Shown here piece after piece: positions 24,139 through 34,731 of a stretch of DNA of 64,000 nucleotides. The first letter of the stretch is position 1. Each line of letters opens with the position of its first letter. A program made the position numbers and the translations under genes. This DNA comes from Diploscapter coronatus. Taxonomy: Eukaryota; Nematoda; Chromadorea; Rhabditida; Rhabditidae. The notes beneath the pieces were generated by a model. The model was not told where the DNA came from. It searched no databases and was given only the letters and a program-made list of their open reading frames with translations. The stretch is from contig OZ038422.1 in NCBI GenBank assembly GCA_964036155.1, forward strand, positions 39,517,201 through 39,581,200, written 5' to 3'.

Positions 24139-25098
24139 AATGTCGCTAAATTTTTGTCTGCTTCTCAACTTTCTTCTGATTTTCGTAATGGCACAGGTAA
24201 ATCTTATTTTTTGTTCTGGAAGAAAAATGAATTTTGAAATTTCAGGAGGATATTCAAGCTCACGACGAAGAGGAAGGGCCTCATAGTTGCTACTACTGCG
24301 TTCATTCGAGGAGGTCCAAGGATGTCATGGATGAAATCAATCAGGTGAATTTCAAAGACTTGTTGAAATTTTTGCATCGACATTTTCAAACTTGAAGCAA
24401 GAATGTGTTTAAAATCCTGAAGTAACCAATGCATTAAAATTTTTATGAGTTCAGGAGCCCGACTGCATGAATAGACTCAAATTCCAGTCTCGATCAGATC
24501 TGCAGAGAATTTGCACCGAAGCAGAGCCGTATTGCATTGTAGGATTTGTTTGAGCTTCAAGATAAACCTGAAAATTGAATGAATTTCCAGAGCACTGTGA
24601 CAATTCTGAATGGATTCTTTACCCAAATCGACAGAGACTGCGCTCCTGACTGTCATCAGGGCTGTGAAGAACACGGATATGGTCTTTTCTACACCGAATG
24701 CACGAGGTGCTGCAAATCCGACTTGGTAAGTCCTGCATTCTTTCTATGTGTTTTATCGCGTGATCGGGTTCGTTTCCCTATCTTTTCCCGCATCACATCT
24801 TTTACTTCTCTCTTTGGATCGGGCAGAGCACGGCTGCTCGATTATTGTTTGTCCTTTGATCAAGTGAAGGAACAAAAGTCTTGTAATCGGCCTACAACTG
24901 TATTGGACAGCGAGTGTATTTCTATACCCAGTGAAAGTCAACGCGATCTTTTCCCGTGCTCACATATAATTTATGTCATTTCAGTGCAACGACTACGATG
25001 GCCGTCTGTACTACGCGAATGTCTGTGCCCTTCCCTCCCTCTGCCTATTTCAACTTCTTTTTACTGCGGCAATCACTCAACTTCTGCTTCCAATTTGA
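24139..25098 (+). CDS. Secreted/GPI-anchored Ly6 (three-finger) domain protein
   Basis: Five exons (24139-24196, 24246-24344, 24455-24538, 24591-24725, 24985-25098) encode about 162 residues. The signal peptide begins [11 protein letters not shown] and ends near MAQ; there is a one-base uncertainty in my reading of exon 1. The mature part has paired Cys typical of Ly6/uPAR three-finger folds: SCYYC near the start, [17 protein letters not shown], and the diagnostic CCKSDLCN near the end. A hydrophobic C-terminal tail ([20 protein letters not shown]) with no charged residues after it fits a GPI-attachment signal. Nematode relatives include neuronal Ly6 proteins that modulate receptors or behaviour; the role of this one is unknown. 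The next gene upstream on the same strand ends about 1.1 kb away, so operon membership is unlikely but not excluded. Confidence 0.85.
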
Positions 25099-26843
25099 AT
25101 GGTCAGTCATGTTGCTTATGATTTATTCAAAGCCGCACTATTCAAGTAGCATCGAAGGTAAAAGAGCTGCTGACATTCGCCAGTCTCTTTCCCCTTCTTT
25201 TCTTTATTTCGCTAATTCCCAGCTTCTCTCTATCTCTCCATTTCTTGCCTTCCTAAGGCTATCTCCTCTAATTGCCTCAATCTTGTCGGCTTCAACTAAT
25301 GATTCGCACATTTTACATGATTTTTCCACAGCCCCCTTCATTTTCAATACTCCAAATTGGGCTATTGCCATTTGCAGCTCGACGAAGAAAAAATCGCGCA
25401 GACCTTTATAATGGTGTGGATATGATATATCCATAAATAAACCCACCCCTTTATTACATTTCCAATTTCGATTGAGACTGGGATTTGGATTTGGATCTTA
25501 TAAGTCCCGAAAATATCAACCATTCAAATCAATATATCTATCAAATTCTCATTTTCGTTTTGATCCTGAAAATAGCACAAAAGCGATAAGAAAATATGCA
25601 CTTTTGACAATAGCTCTAATCAAGATGCGCATTTCATGTTTTCATAAATTCCATCTCTACTCCATTTAATTTCGATTTCACAAATCTAAAGAATGTCGAT
25701 TATTTCATGTGAAATCTATTTTTCCATATCATTCTTATATAGGTGATAAAATGATCAGACGAAACGAAAATTTATATATATTGTTTGCGGATACCTATAA
25801 GAATGAGAGGCGATGTGCATGAAATTTCTTGTCCATTCTTTTCCGGTGAAAATTATAGGGAACCAGAATAAATTCCACTGCGCCTATGGGCATCTTTCGA
25901 ATTGTTCAATTGTTCGAATCCCCGGATTCTGATAACTTTTCCTTGAACAAATTAGGTCTCGAGGAAAATTCGCATATAAGAGATCTCCTAAGTGTTTTTG
26001 TCCATCTTCATACGGAAATCAATCCCCAGAAAAGAGCAAAAGGCCATGCCCATTATTCTTTCGTTCCCCCACAAATTGGACTACTCATTAGAAATTCCCC
26101 CACACCGCTCCAAGCTGACTTATATTATTCTAAAATCGAGCCCTAGATTTTCAACTATCAAAGTTCTTGTGAGTTTTTAGAAAGCTTACATCACGATCAA
26201 AATTCATGAATTCCATGATATGTTTCATTTGAAATTTGAAGAAAAACAGATTTTAAAAATATTTTTGATGCATTTCATCCCATCAATTCAATTATCTGAT
26301 ATTCCGAGTTTATTTTGAATGATGACATAAGTTGCAAGTTTTTTTTTCAACACAAAATATGGAGCTAATTATTTATGATAGGTTTATTTTGTGTGTGTGT
26401 GTAGGCTTTAGTCACGACATACTTCCTAATTTGCTTATCCCCGGCTCGAATTTATTCCTCTTCCTCCAGTCTTTCATTCTTTTCCTTCTTCTTTGCGGAA
26501 CACAGCTCGACTTCCACATCTACCAAATGTCATTTTCGATGCCACAAATCTCATTTTTTCTCTGCTCTGTTTTTTGCTTCTCATTTCTCCATCTTCCATT
26601 TGCAAAACTTCTCACTTTTATCCCGATTGGAAGGTCTATCAAATGGAAATTTCGTGACTGTTTTGGAAAACATCACTTACTGATCAGAAATGAACCGAAA
26701 TTTTCCTTTATCGTCTGTGATACCCTTAGAAAGACGTGTGAAAAATGAATCTTAAGAGCCTTTTCTTTTTGGTTTGTCATCTTTTAAAAAGTTTTAATTG
26801 AGTAAATTTAGATCGCCCATCGTCGTTATATCATCATCATTTG
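25099..26843. other. Intergenic region, no gene seen
   Basis: Between the Ly6 and Ras-like genes. AATAAA at about 25434-25439 may be the Ly6 poly(A) signal. Pyrimidine-rich patches at 25.18-25.35 and 26.43-26.64 kb give long but non-protein-like open frames. A short (GT)n run is near 26390-26403. Confidence 0.45.
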
Positions 26844-28707
26844 ATGGAGAAGGACAAATCGAAAGCTCTGAATCGGAGCCGCAGCACAGTGCGAGCGAGG
26901 GAGCGGTCTGCAGGCTCTGTCAAAGATGACTTACCCTATGAAATCACGATTGCCATTCTTGGAGGACCTCAGGTTGGATTTGTCTTCCATTTTAAAAACG
27001 CTTTTTTAAACAAAATCTTTGTAGTTTTTTTTGTCAGAAATGTCTTCTTTTGAATTCGAAAAATGCAATTTTATGATTTTGTTTAAATTAAGGTAGGCAA
27101 ATCGGCAATCGCCTCTCAATTTCTGTGGGATGGCTTCGTCAGCGACTACAAGCCTACAGTCGAAGAGTTCAACTGGGTGGAATTCGAAATGACACTTGGA
27201 GGCAGACTAATGCTGCAGGTCTACAAATTTTGATAAATCAAACAATCCAATTTGAACGTCGCTTTTTTGTTCCTACCAAATTTCACTTAGTTAATTAGTC
27301 TCACAATTACGGTTTCAGATAATCGACTCGAGTGGCTCGAGAGATTTCATCGCCATGCGCGATCTCTACATGCGCACTGCCGACGCATTTATTGTAAGAC
27401 ATTTTCTAGAAATTCTGCAGCAAAAAATCAGGAAACTTCAGATAGTATTTTCGGTAGACGATCCTCTGTCTTTCGAAGAAGCCAAATCGATCATACAGGA
27501 CATCAAATCGCAAAGGAGGTCAAAGGTGGTAGGTATTTTTAAAGCTAGTTGAAAATTACAAGACGTACGAAATAATGTGAAGTAGATCAAGGAATTCTTG
27601 TCAAATTTTTCGCCTTATGCTATATTTTCGAAAATTTCGGTGAAAAAAGACATTTTCAGGCTCCCGTAATTCTTCTGGCGAATAAAAAAGATCTCTTCAA
27701 TGAACGATCAGATTGGCGAGTGAAAGGCATTGAGCGGTATGCGATCACTGAAGGGATAAGGCTGATGGAGTGCACTGCGAAACGACGGGAAGAGGTTGGG
27801 TTTAGAAAATATTGTTTTGAAAATTGGTGCAAGGTGGAATGAAAATTGCAAAATTCTGCATCTGAAGAAAAAGTTTCAAAAACGAGAATAGTTTCTCATT
27901 TATGACTTCGATTATTCAAAATCCTTGAGATTAGAAATCACAGCTTCGTGTTCTGAACATGACGAATTTTATGCAGGCAATGAGAAAACGACGAGATAGT
28001 GTGCAGTTTACAGTAACCTACTGTCTAAATTCCATACTATTTCGTTCAGAAAAATAAAACTCGCCATTCTCGAGAGCGATAATGTAAAATAGAGAATCTA
28101 ATGAACAGAAAAGACGTTAATTTTTCGAAAAATGTGATTGAATTTGAAAGTTCGAAAACGAAGAAAGATTTTTGTCAGGTAGACATGGCCTTTCGGGAAC
28201 TGCTTGAAGAGCTCAGGGAAACTCGACATTTGCAGGCGACTGAATTGAAGAAAAGGAGGTAGGAATATTGATTTTTAGGGTCCGTTCAGACTTAGTTGCA
28301 ATGTAACTTACAATTTGCAACTCGCTCGAAATAGCATGGAAAGTGAAGAGAGTGCGATTGCATCATTTCGTGTGCTCTCTCATTTTCCCATGATACTTCG
28401 AGCGAGTTGCAAGTTGCATTGCAGCTAAATTTGAACGGGTTCTTAAAAAAGACTTCGAAAATCCTACAACACCGCAATCTCGCAACTTTACAAAATAAAG
28501 CAGAGGACGAGGAGAAGGCAGGAAAGCATTCTCGCATTCCCGTTTCTGCATATTATCTCGTACATTGCGGGGTTGCGGGATACCCGAGTTGGCTGAAAGG
28601 GGGTAATAAATAGTTGCAGACAGTCGATGCCAACCACGAGAACTCGACCGGGTGAACTGATCAATCAGGACTTCGACAAGAAGAAACACACTTGTGCAAT
28701 CTCTTGA
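26844..28707 (+). CDS. Divergent Ras-family small GTPase (DIRAS/RASD-like) with CaaX box
   Basis: Seven exons (26844-26972, 27093-27218, 27319-27393, 27442-27525, 27660-27794, 28179-28258, 28620-28707) encode 238 residues. A basic N-terminal extension of about 33 residues precedes the G domain. G1 is GGPQVGKSA, switch I contains YKPTVEEF (the effector Thr is kept), G3 is IDSSGSRDF, G4 is NKKDL and G5 is ECTAKR. The protein ends KKKHTCAIS, a basic stretch plus CAIS, a farnesylation-type CaaX box, so membrane attachment is expected. Compared with Ras the residue at position 12 is Pro and the catalytic Gln61 position is Ser, as in the DIRAS/RASD group (DTTGSH, DTSGNH). Low GTP hydrolysis and a largely GTP-bound state are therefore inferred. 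Exact subfamily uncertain. Confidence 0.88.
28278..28442. mobile_element. PIF/Harbinger-like MITE in the last intron of the Ras-like gene
   Basis: 165-bp element flanked by TTA on both sides (28275-28277 and 28443-28445). Its ends form ~60-bp imperfect inverted repeats: GGGTCCGTTCAGACTTAGTT on the left mirrors AGCTAAATTTGAACGGGTTC on the right, and both arms contain TTGCAACTCGCTCGAA or its complement. GGG ends with a 3-bp TTA duplication are typical of PIF/Harbinger. No coding capacity. Confidence 0.7.
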
Positions 28708-30675
28708 TTTGCCATGTTTCTTCTAAACTATTTCCTAATGATTATATTACTTTCATTGTAACCGATGATATTTGGAAATATTGGCAGATAAAAATGTATG
28801 CAGGCAACGGAAAAGATTTAGAACTTCCTGCTGGTATCTTTCTCGGGTGCTAGCGAATGCACTATTTTCGTCCATGCGAATTGACTTGAGCTCTTAGTCG
28901 AGTTTGAAGTGGAAAAATTTGAAACATTTGATTGTTGATATCGACGGTGAGAATTATTTGCCTAATTACCATAACACCGAAGAAGGGCTATTCGAAAATA
29001 ACAATACATCATCTAAGACTAATAGTGAATGTCTCATGCTATTTCTTGTTGGGATATTAGAACGTTTTATCCTAATTGCCCAAAAGAAGTCGCATGTTTT
29101 AATTCGAACTATCGAGAAAGTACGCTGCTCAGTTTCATATCAATTTATATTCCCAATTCCTCATTTCTGTCCGATTTTCTTTCCAAATTCGGATCTCCAA
29201 TCACCCAGTTTAATCCACAGATCGACGTCGGTCTCACGGTTTTCCCCCATTAAGGCCGCCCTCCTCTGTAGATAATCTTAATTTGCTTCCTTCATGAAAC
29301 TGCCTATGGAAGACTTCGGTTGAATAGCCCATCTTCATCATCTAAAACCTGAAAGAAAGATCGAAAATTCTCATTCTGTAAACGTGATATATCCTCATTG
29401 AAAGAACAAATTCTGATTCAAATACTAGTCAATCAATACTAAATAAAACAAGTGATATAAAAGTTTTGGGTTGACGAATTAATAAACAGAACAGTTTAGT
29501 TAATAACAGATTTATTTACGCCAGTCGATAAAATATTACGAAATAGATTAAACTTTTAAAAATATGTAAGGAGAGGGTGTGCTGATAAATTAATTGGTTA
29601 TCGGGATAAAGATATTAGTCAACTCATAGCTCAGCCCTCTGTCTCTCCTTATGGAATGAGAGCTTTTATATGTGGCAAAAACCGTAGCTGATGTAAGTCT
29701 ATGATGAGAAAGGCCCCTTTATGAATGATCCAAGCATCAAAAGTAGGATTTATCTTTATTTTTGCATACAAGAATTATGAAAATGGCATAAAAATTAATA
29801 TCAAACTTATATCGACCTTTAAGACAAGCCTGTTGTTCGAATACTAGCGCTAGACAATATGATAATCTATGCAAACAAAACAAAAATAATAATTTATAAA
29901 ATTTTAGACCCGTGTTCGGCATGTCCTACCCCAGTCAGTCCTGCAGGCTAGTGTAAGTTACAGGCAAATGAGTTTTGCATTTATAAGTCTGATAATTTTT
30001 ACTATGATTTTCTCCAAACTGAAATTTCAGGGTTCTGATGGCCTATGCATTCCGCCTAGCGCTATCGGAAGTGTTACCACGCATTCAATTACGGATGGCG
30101 CTTGCAAGTGAGTACTTTCATGGCATAATGATTTTCAGGAAGATAATTCAGAATGACTGGCGTGCAAAAATCCTGAAAATACGGGTTCACCTGACAGAAC
30201 AGAGTATTTGCATGGAAAATGATAATTCGATATGGTATCAGTGCTTTTTGGTCAGTTTTCTTTCGCGGTGACAAAATTAGATTCTACGGAGGTTTTGAAT
30301 GAGATACATCCGTATGAGCATTTATAAGCTTAATTTCGACAATGTGATCGAAAAGTCCCTTTTCTACTACTTTTATGGAGGAAAACGTAGCTCAAAATAT
30401 CCGAATTAAGTCATTATAGTGCCCGAAAACCAAGATCGCGCACCCAAAAACAGATGCAAATTCATTGAAGTATTGTGACTGAAAGCAAATTAGAGGTTCT
30501 AGATCAACAAATATGCAGCCACATTTGATGGAACAACGCATTCATGTAATTAAATATGAAGAATCCAAAATGATAAAAGAAAAAATCCGCGCAGTTAATT
30601 TAAATTTCGGACCTAATTTTTATCCACCCTGTACAAATGATTTAATATTAGAAAATTTATCATCAGAATAATTCG
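28708..30675. other. Intergenic region containing one arm of an inverted duplication
   Basis: Contains the duplicated segment at 28899-29461. Around 30031-30110 a TTTCAG acceptor is followed by an open stretch (GSDGLCIPPSAIGSVTTHSI... ending in ACK) and a GTGAGT donor. It looks like an isolated exon of a secreted Cys-containing protein, but I could not find partner exons in phase, so it is not called as a gene. Confidence 0.4.
28899..29461 (+). repeat. Inverted segmental duplication, arm A
   Basis: About 560 bases nearly identical to the reverse complement of 44806-45352. One frame within it (29029-29253, starting MSHAISCWDIRTFYPNCP) is unchanged at the protein level in both copies, although at least one base differs silently. 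This hints at a coding origin, but the frame has upstream stops and no recognised family. Confidence 0.75.
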
Positions 30676-32304
30676 TTAACAAGCTGGCACAGGATCAAAT
30701 TGACAGATGATTCGTCTAACTGTTTCGGAGCACGGTGTGTCGTTCCATTCATTTGGAGTCATCCACCACGACACCACCTGAAAGTAGCCAGATTTTTTGA
30801 CGATTCAAATCTTTTTGAGCTGTAATGTCGCTTACACAGTCTTCAGGAGCGACATTGTTGTTTGGCTCTAAAAAAATTCTTTTTCTATTTTTAAAAGAAT
30901 ATTCGTTCTTTTCATACCCCCGGCAGTCCAGTAAGTCCACGTCAAGGGCGTACCATTATCGTACTCAAATATCATAATCGAAGTCTGTTTTGAAAAATAT
31001 CATTTATCATCACTGGCACAGCAATAAACTTACCATTGGGTATGTTCTTCGAATTCCAAAGAAAAAATAATCCCATCCATATCCTAAACGAAGTTACATA
31101 TTCTAGCGTTGTGGATTAACGCGAAACAATTTTTAGTCACGTCAGTTGCATATTTTAGAGATAGGAGATATCTTGGTGTAAATACATATTTATCGTCTTT
31201 TCATTTTTGAACTTTAGAAATTTCAAGAGATATTCATAAAGCCTTACTCAATAGTAATGCATCGGTTTGGGCCTGGCTAGTGGGTCGTGGAAGATGAGAG
31301 GCTGGGTTTACACCGGAACAATAAAGGACCGAATCAGCATAAGTAAGTGAATAAGTTGGAACGTTAAAAATATTCTGAAATTATATATACCTTAAGTTAA
31401 ATCGCAATATTTTCATTCTTTGCACCTACAAGCAATAAAGACCATTTCGGAAGGAGTACCCTTCAACACTTGACTTGAGTAGAAAAGGCAAGGATGTTTC
31501 TTTCTTCAGCCTAGTCTACCCATCACTTATTCTCTAATCTCTACCAGTTCTTTTTCTGTTCATTCTACCAAAAATCTTATCATTTCTGAGTCGCCATTTG
31601 AATATCCACTAGCTTTTATTAGTTGTAGGAGCACAGTGAGGATTGAAGATTGCATTACTAACATAGCAACTGTCGTAGACCAGTTCAAAGTTAGTCGGGC
31701 AAGCTGAAAACGCTATTTTATCTTGTCATGAATTTTCCATTTGAATTTTATCGAGTAGCAAACTTACTGATAGTGAGGCTGCATGTGCTCGTTGTTGTTG
31801 ACGTTGAAGTTGTAGTCGAAGTTGTAGTCGAGGTTGTAGTCGGAGTTGTAGTCGAAGTCAAACTTGTCGTTGGCATTTGCGTTGTGGTTGTACTGGATTC
31901 TAATTTAGTAGATGACGTTATTGATTCAGTTTGACTACGAATCGTCGTAATAGTTTCAACCGGATGATATTGTCGGTAATCATTGAAAACAAACGCCAAA
32001 CTAGTGGATAGGATGTTTCGATACTGCTTACGAGAACAGTAATTATCTTAATTTTAGGGTAGTTTCATTTTATAGAAACTTCAACAACAAAAATTATGGA
32101 GTTCCGATTACGAGATTGACTCCGGCTTTGGAGAAATCAGTTTCGATTTCAATTTCGGAATTTTTTATAGAAGTTTGGAACGACAAATAAATCTTTAAAA
32201 GTACCTGTTGTGGTAGGCACTGAAGGGAGGTCCATATCAGGAGTTTTTAGACAAGAATTGGCCATGCTGATAAGATATGCGATAATGATCAGCCATTTTG
32301 GCAT
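30676..32304 (-). CDS. Secreted C-type lectin with Thr-rich stalk
   Basis: Eight minus-strand exons (32304-32205, 32046-31768, 31703-31663, 31374-31248, 31083-31034, 30984-30918, 30867-30836, 30777-30676) are in phase for 265 residues. The signal peptide is MPKWLIIIAYLISMANSC. A stalk rich in Thr and Ser (TTTSTTTSTSTTTST), likely O-glycosylated, precedes one C-type lectin domain that starts CPTNFELVYDSCY. The domain has YCSGVNPASHL, YDNGTPLTWTYW, GEPNNN...EDC and EWNDTPCSETVRRIICQ, with the conserved cysteines in place. EPN plus WND are the calcium and mannose-type ligand motifs, so Ca-dependent carbohydrate binding is plausible. Nematode secreted lectins of this kind often act in immunity or cuticle and gut surfaces; that is inference. 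The acceptor at 32046 (ATTAAG) is weak but fixed by phase. Confidence 0.85.
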
Positions 32305-33157
32305 TATTTAGAGGTGCGAATAAATATGATTTTAGACTTTTACCCTATAACCTGCAGGCTTTAAATCTCAAATCGAAATAGGGAAAAGCGAGAAGTGTGG
32401 TCCTAAAAAAGAGTTTTTAAATGAGAGGTGGATGTGAGAAACGCCTTCATCTATAAAGCCTAAAGAATGATAAGATTTAATTCGGCAATTTAGCAGTCCC
32501 TCTGTCTCGTCAGATCCAGAAGATAAATGCAGAGACGGCTTTATGCCAGCTGGTGTTTCTCTACGCTCTCTTTCGTCGCTTCTCTATCTCATTGGAGGGC
32601 GGTCTTTATTCAACAAAATTTTTGTTGAATAAAAACCTGAACCCGTCAGAAGTTAGCATAAATTTTTCGCTTTTAAAAATAAAATCTTTCGAAATTCTTT
32701 TCCGGTCCAAAATCGAAACCTACTTACTCAGTCCGACGAGCTCTATCGATTGATGGTAGGATTAGGATAGGGATTTAGACTGGCGATATTAATAACAAGG
32801 GAAGCGGGATATCTTTTACGATGCATTACCCAAATTTGTGCTTCATAAAGAATTTATTGGAACTTCTCGAATAAACAACAATTATATGTGATAATGGCAC
32901 AAAGTTCTGGTAGATAAAATGAACTTCGCAGAAGATAAGTCGACGTAATGATCACAATATGCTATGCAAAACGTTTCCCAAAACTTATACAATATATTTG
33001 TAAAAAATAATAGATAACTAGAACTCTGAAAGCGATGTGTGAAAGAAGTAGACAAATATCAGATTTTTTTTGCCAAATATGCATAGTTTTAAAAAAATTC
33101 GCGATAGAATATCGTGAAGATCAATGTCTATTGAGTACCTAGAATATAATATGAGGT
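32305..33157. other. Intergenic region, no gene seen
   Basis: Between two minus-strand secreted-protein genes. It contains the perfect palindrome at 32605-32633. No protein-coding signal recognised on either strand; likely promoter of the lectin and 3' flank of the next gene. Confidence 0.45.
32605..32633. repeat. 29-bp perfect palindrome
   Basis: TTTATTCAACAAAA, one central base, then its exact reverse complement TTTTGTTGAATAAA. It lies about 300 bases upstream of the lectin start codon. Could be a dyad binding site or a cruciform/hairpin. Confidence 0.7.
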
Positions 33158-34731
33158 TCATCGTCCTTCATTAGAGGCTGTGCAGAATGCTGAGATCAGG
33201 GCCGCGCCATTCATAGGTCCGCCCTGCTGAATGAATTTTCCAGTGGTTCTGTCGCATATGAGGTTATTGAAGTAGTCGTTGAAAATGATAGTGTTAATTC
33301 TTTCACGGGTCTGTGCCCAAGTGCAGATTGCATTGTCAGAGCCAGGGGGATTTTCGATGACGAAGAACGCATAGGTTGACTGCTGAACGTTGCAAGTCAC
33401 AGCTCTTCCACACATCGTCTGGGTGTTCTGATCAATGGGAATGTAATCAGTGCCCGGAGAGAGCGTCGGATTCTTCGAGCTGCAATTCATCGCCCATTGT
33501 GCCCAGTTGTAGTCCGTACTCATTGGGAAAGTACAACCGCAGCAGACATCTAAATTCATTTTGGATAGAAGATGCGAACGAACATATTGACATCGTATTT
33601 AGCTATCTTGAAAGTTTAGCAGAAAAGGATTTAGAGTATTCTTTTTTTAATCTTTTTTCTGATTTGATTCTTGGTATTGTCCCTTGTAAAGTTCTTTCTT
33701 TCACTATCAGAAGATCATGATAATGGCTGAACTAAAATAGCTCTTGGATCTTCGAAAATTAACGCAAAGCTATATTCTTCAAATTTGCGGAAATAAAATG
33801 AAAATCGGCAGAATAAAAACAGGAAGTGGAGAAATTTTCGTTTAACTCTTGATTTTGATATTTACCCGTGCGATCGCAGTCGAGAGTCGTGGTGGTAGAT
33901 GCCGTAGTGGTAGATATCGTAGTGGTAGATTCCGTAGTGATGGTTGTGGTCGAAGTGCTCGGTTCAGTCGTTGTGATGGAACTCGTAGACTGTGTGAATG
34001 TCGTCGGTTGAATGGGCGTGAAGGTCGTTGCTTCGCCTCCAAGAAATAATCTACATAGAATCCCTACTCAATAGGTAAATATCGGCAGATACGGGGTAGC
34101 CATCAGTTGATGAGGGGACTTTATTGTTCTCAATATCGAGCTACATTTGTTAATATCGTCCGATTTTCACGGAAATTGTACGATGAATCCTCCCATCGAC
34201 CGATGAATCCTCCCATCGACCGATGAATCCTCCCATCGACCGATGAATCCTCCCATCGACCGATGAATCCTCCCATCGACCGATGAATCCTCCCATCGAC
34301 CGATGAATCCTCCCATCGACCGATGAATCCTCCCATCGACCGATGAATCCTCCCATCGACCGATGAATCCTCCCATCGACCGATGAATCCTCCCATCGAC
34401 CGATGAATCCTCCCATCGACCGATGAATCCTCCCATCGATCGATGAATGCTCCCCGTATTGACTGATATGTAATTGAAAAAGAATTTCCACAAAATCAAT
34501 GAAACATTCCTCTTATCATTAGTAGAATAGGAAAGTCATACTTTGGGAAAATGCCACCCGCCATTCTCCGAATGTTCATTCAAGATCAACAAGTTATTCT
34601 GTACCTGGATGAGTCTGTATACAGCTGTAGATGGGTACTGAGAGAATGGCTAGAGCCGAGACGAGACCGATGAGGAAGAACGAGAAAAAATTTAATGTGG
34701 AATAGGCTGGCAGAAAAACGGGTCGATCCAT
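33158..34731 (-). CDS. Thr-rich, cysteine-domain protein with N-terminal hydrophobic anchor
   Basis: Three minus-strand exons (34731-34605, about 34036-33866, 33549-33158) fit in phase for 229 residues. The N terminus (MDRPVFLPAYSTLN, then a hydrophobic run FFSFFLIGLVSALAILSV) looks like a signal anchor or long signal peptide. A Thr-rich stalk follows (TTTITTESTTTISTTTASTT), then a ~135-residue domain opening CDRTDVCCGCTF, with further cysteines in NCSS, TMCGRAVTCN, AICTW, LICDRT and FCTAS. The layout recalls nematode Thr-rich proteins with C6/DUF281-type domains, but I cannot confirm the family. The acceptor for exon 2 (TTGGAG) is non-standard, and a 20-bp minisatellite fills the first intron. 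Likely cell-surface or secreted, heavily O-glycosylated. Function unknown. Confidence 0.65.
34181..34448. repeat. 20-bp minisatellite, 13 near-perfect copies
   Basis: The unit CGATGAATCCTCCCATCGAC is repeated 13 times from 34181 to 34440 with only the last copy changed (CGAT end), then a decayed partial copy. Each unit carries the dyad CGATG...CATCG. It lies in the first intron of the Thr-rich gene. Because 20 is not divisible by 3, all three minus frames are open and give the same 20-residue repeat; these are not genes. Confidence 0.97.

Noticed and set aside
24579..25121. 180-residue continuous plus-strand frame through the Ly6 gene intron
   Set aside because: It reads through a clear GTAAGT donor after CCKSDL; the spliced form gives CCKSDLCN, the Ly6 signature.
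26332..26748. 138-residue hydrophobic open frame
   Set aside because: Same pyrimidine-rich artefact; starts in (GT)n and T-rich sequence and has no recognised transmembrane family pattern.
34130..34499. Three overlapping minus-strand open frames of about 90-113 residues
   Set aside because: All come from the 20-bp minisatellite, which has no stop in any minus frame; they encode the same circular 20-residue repeat.
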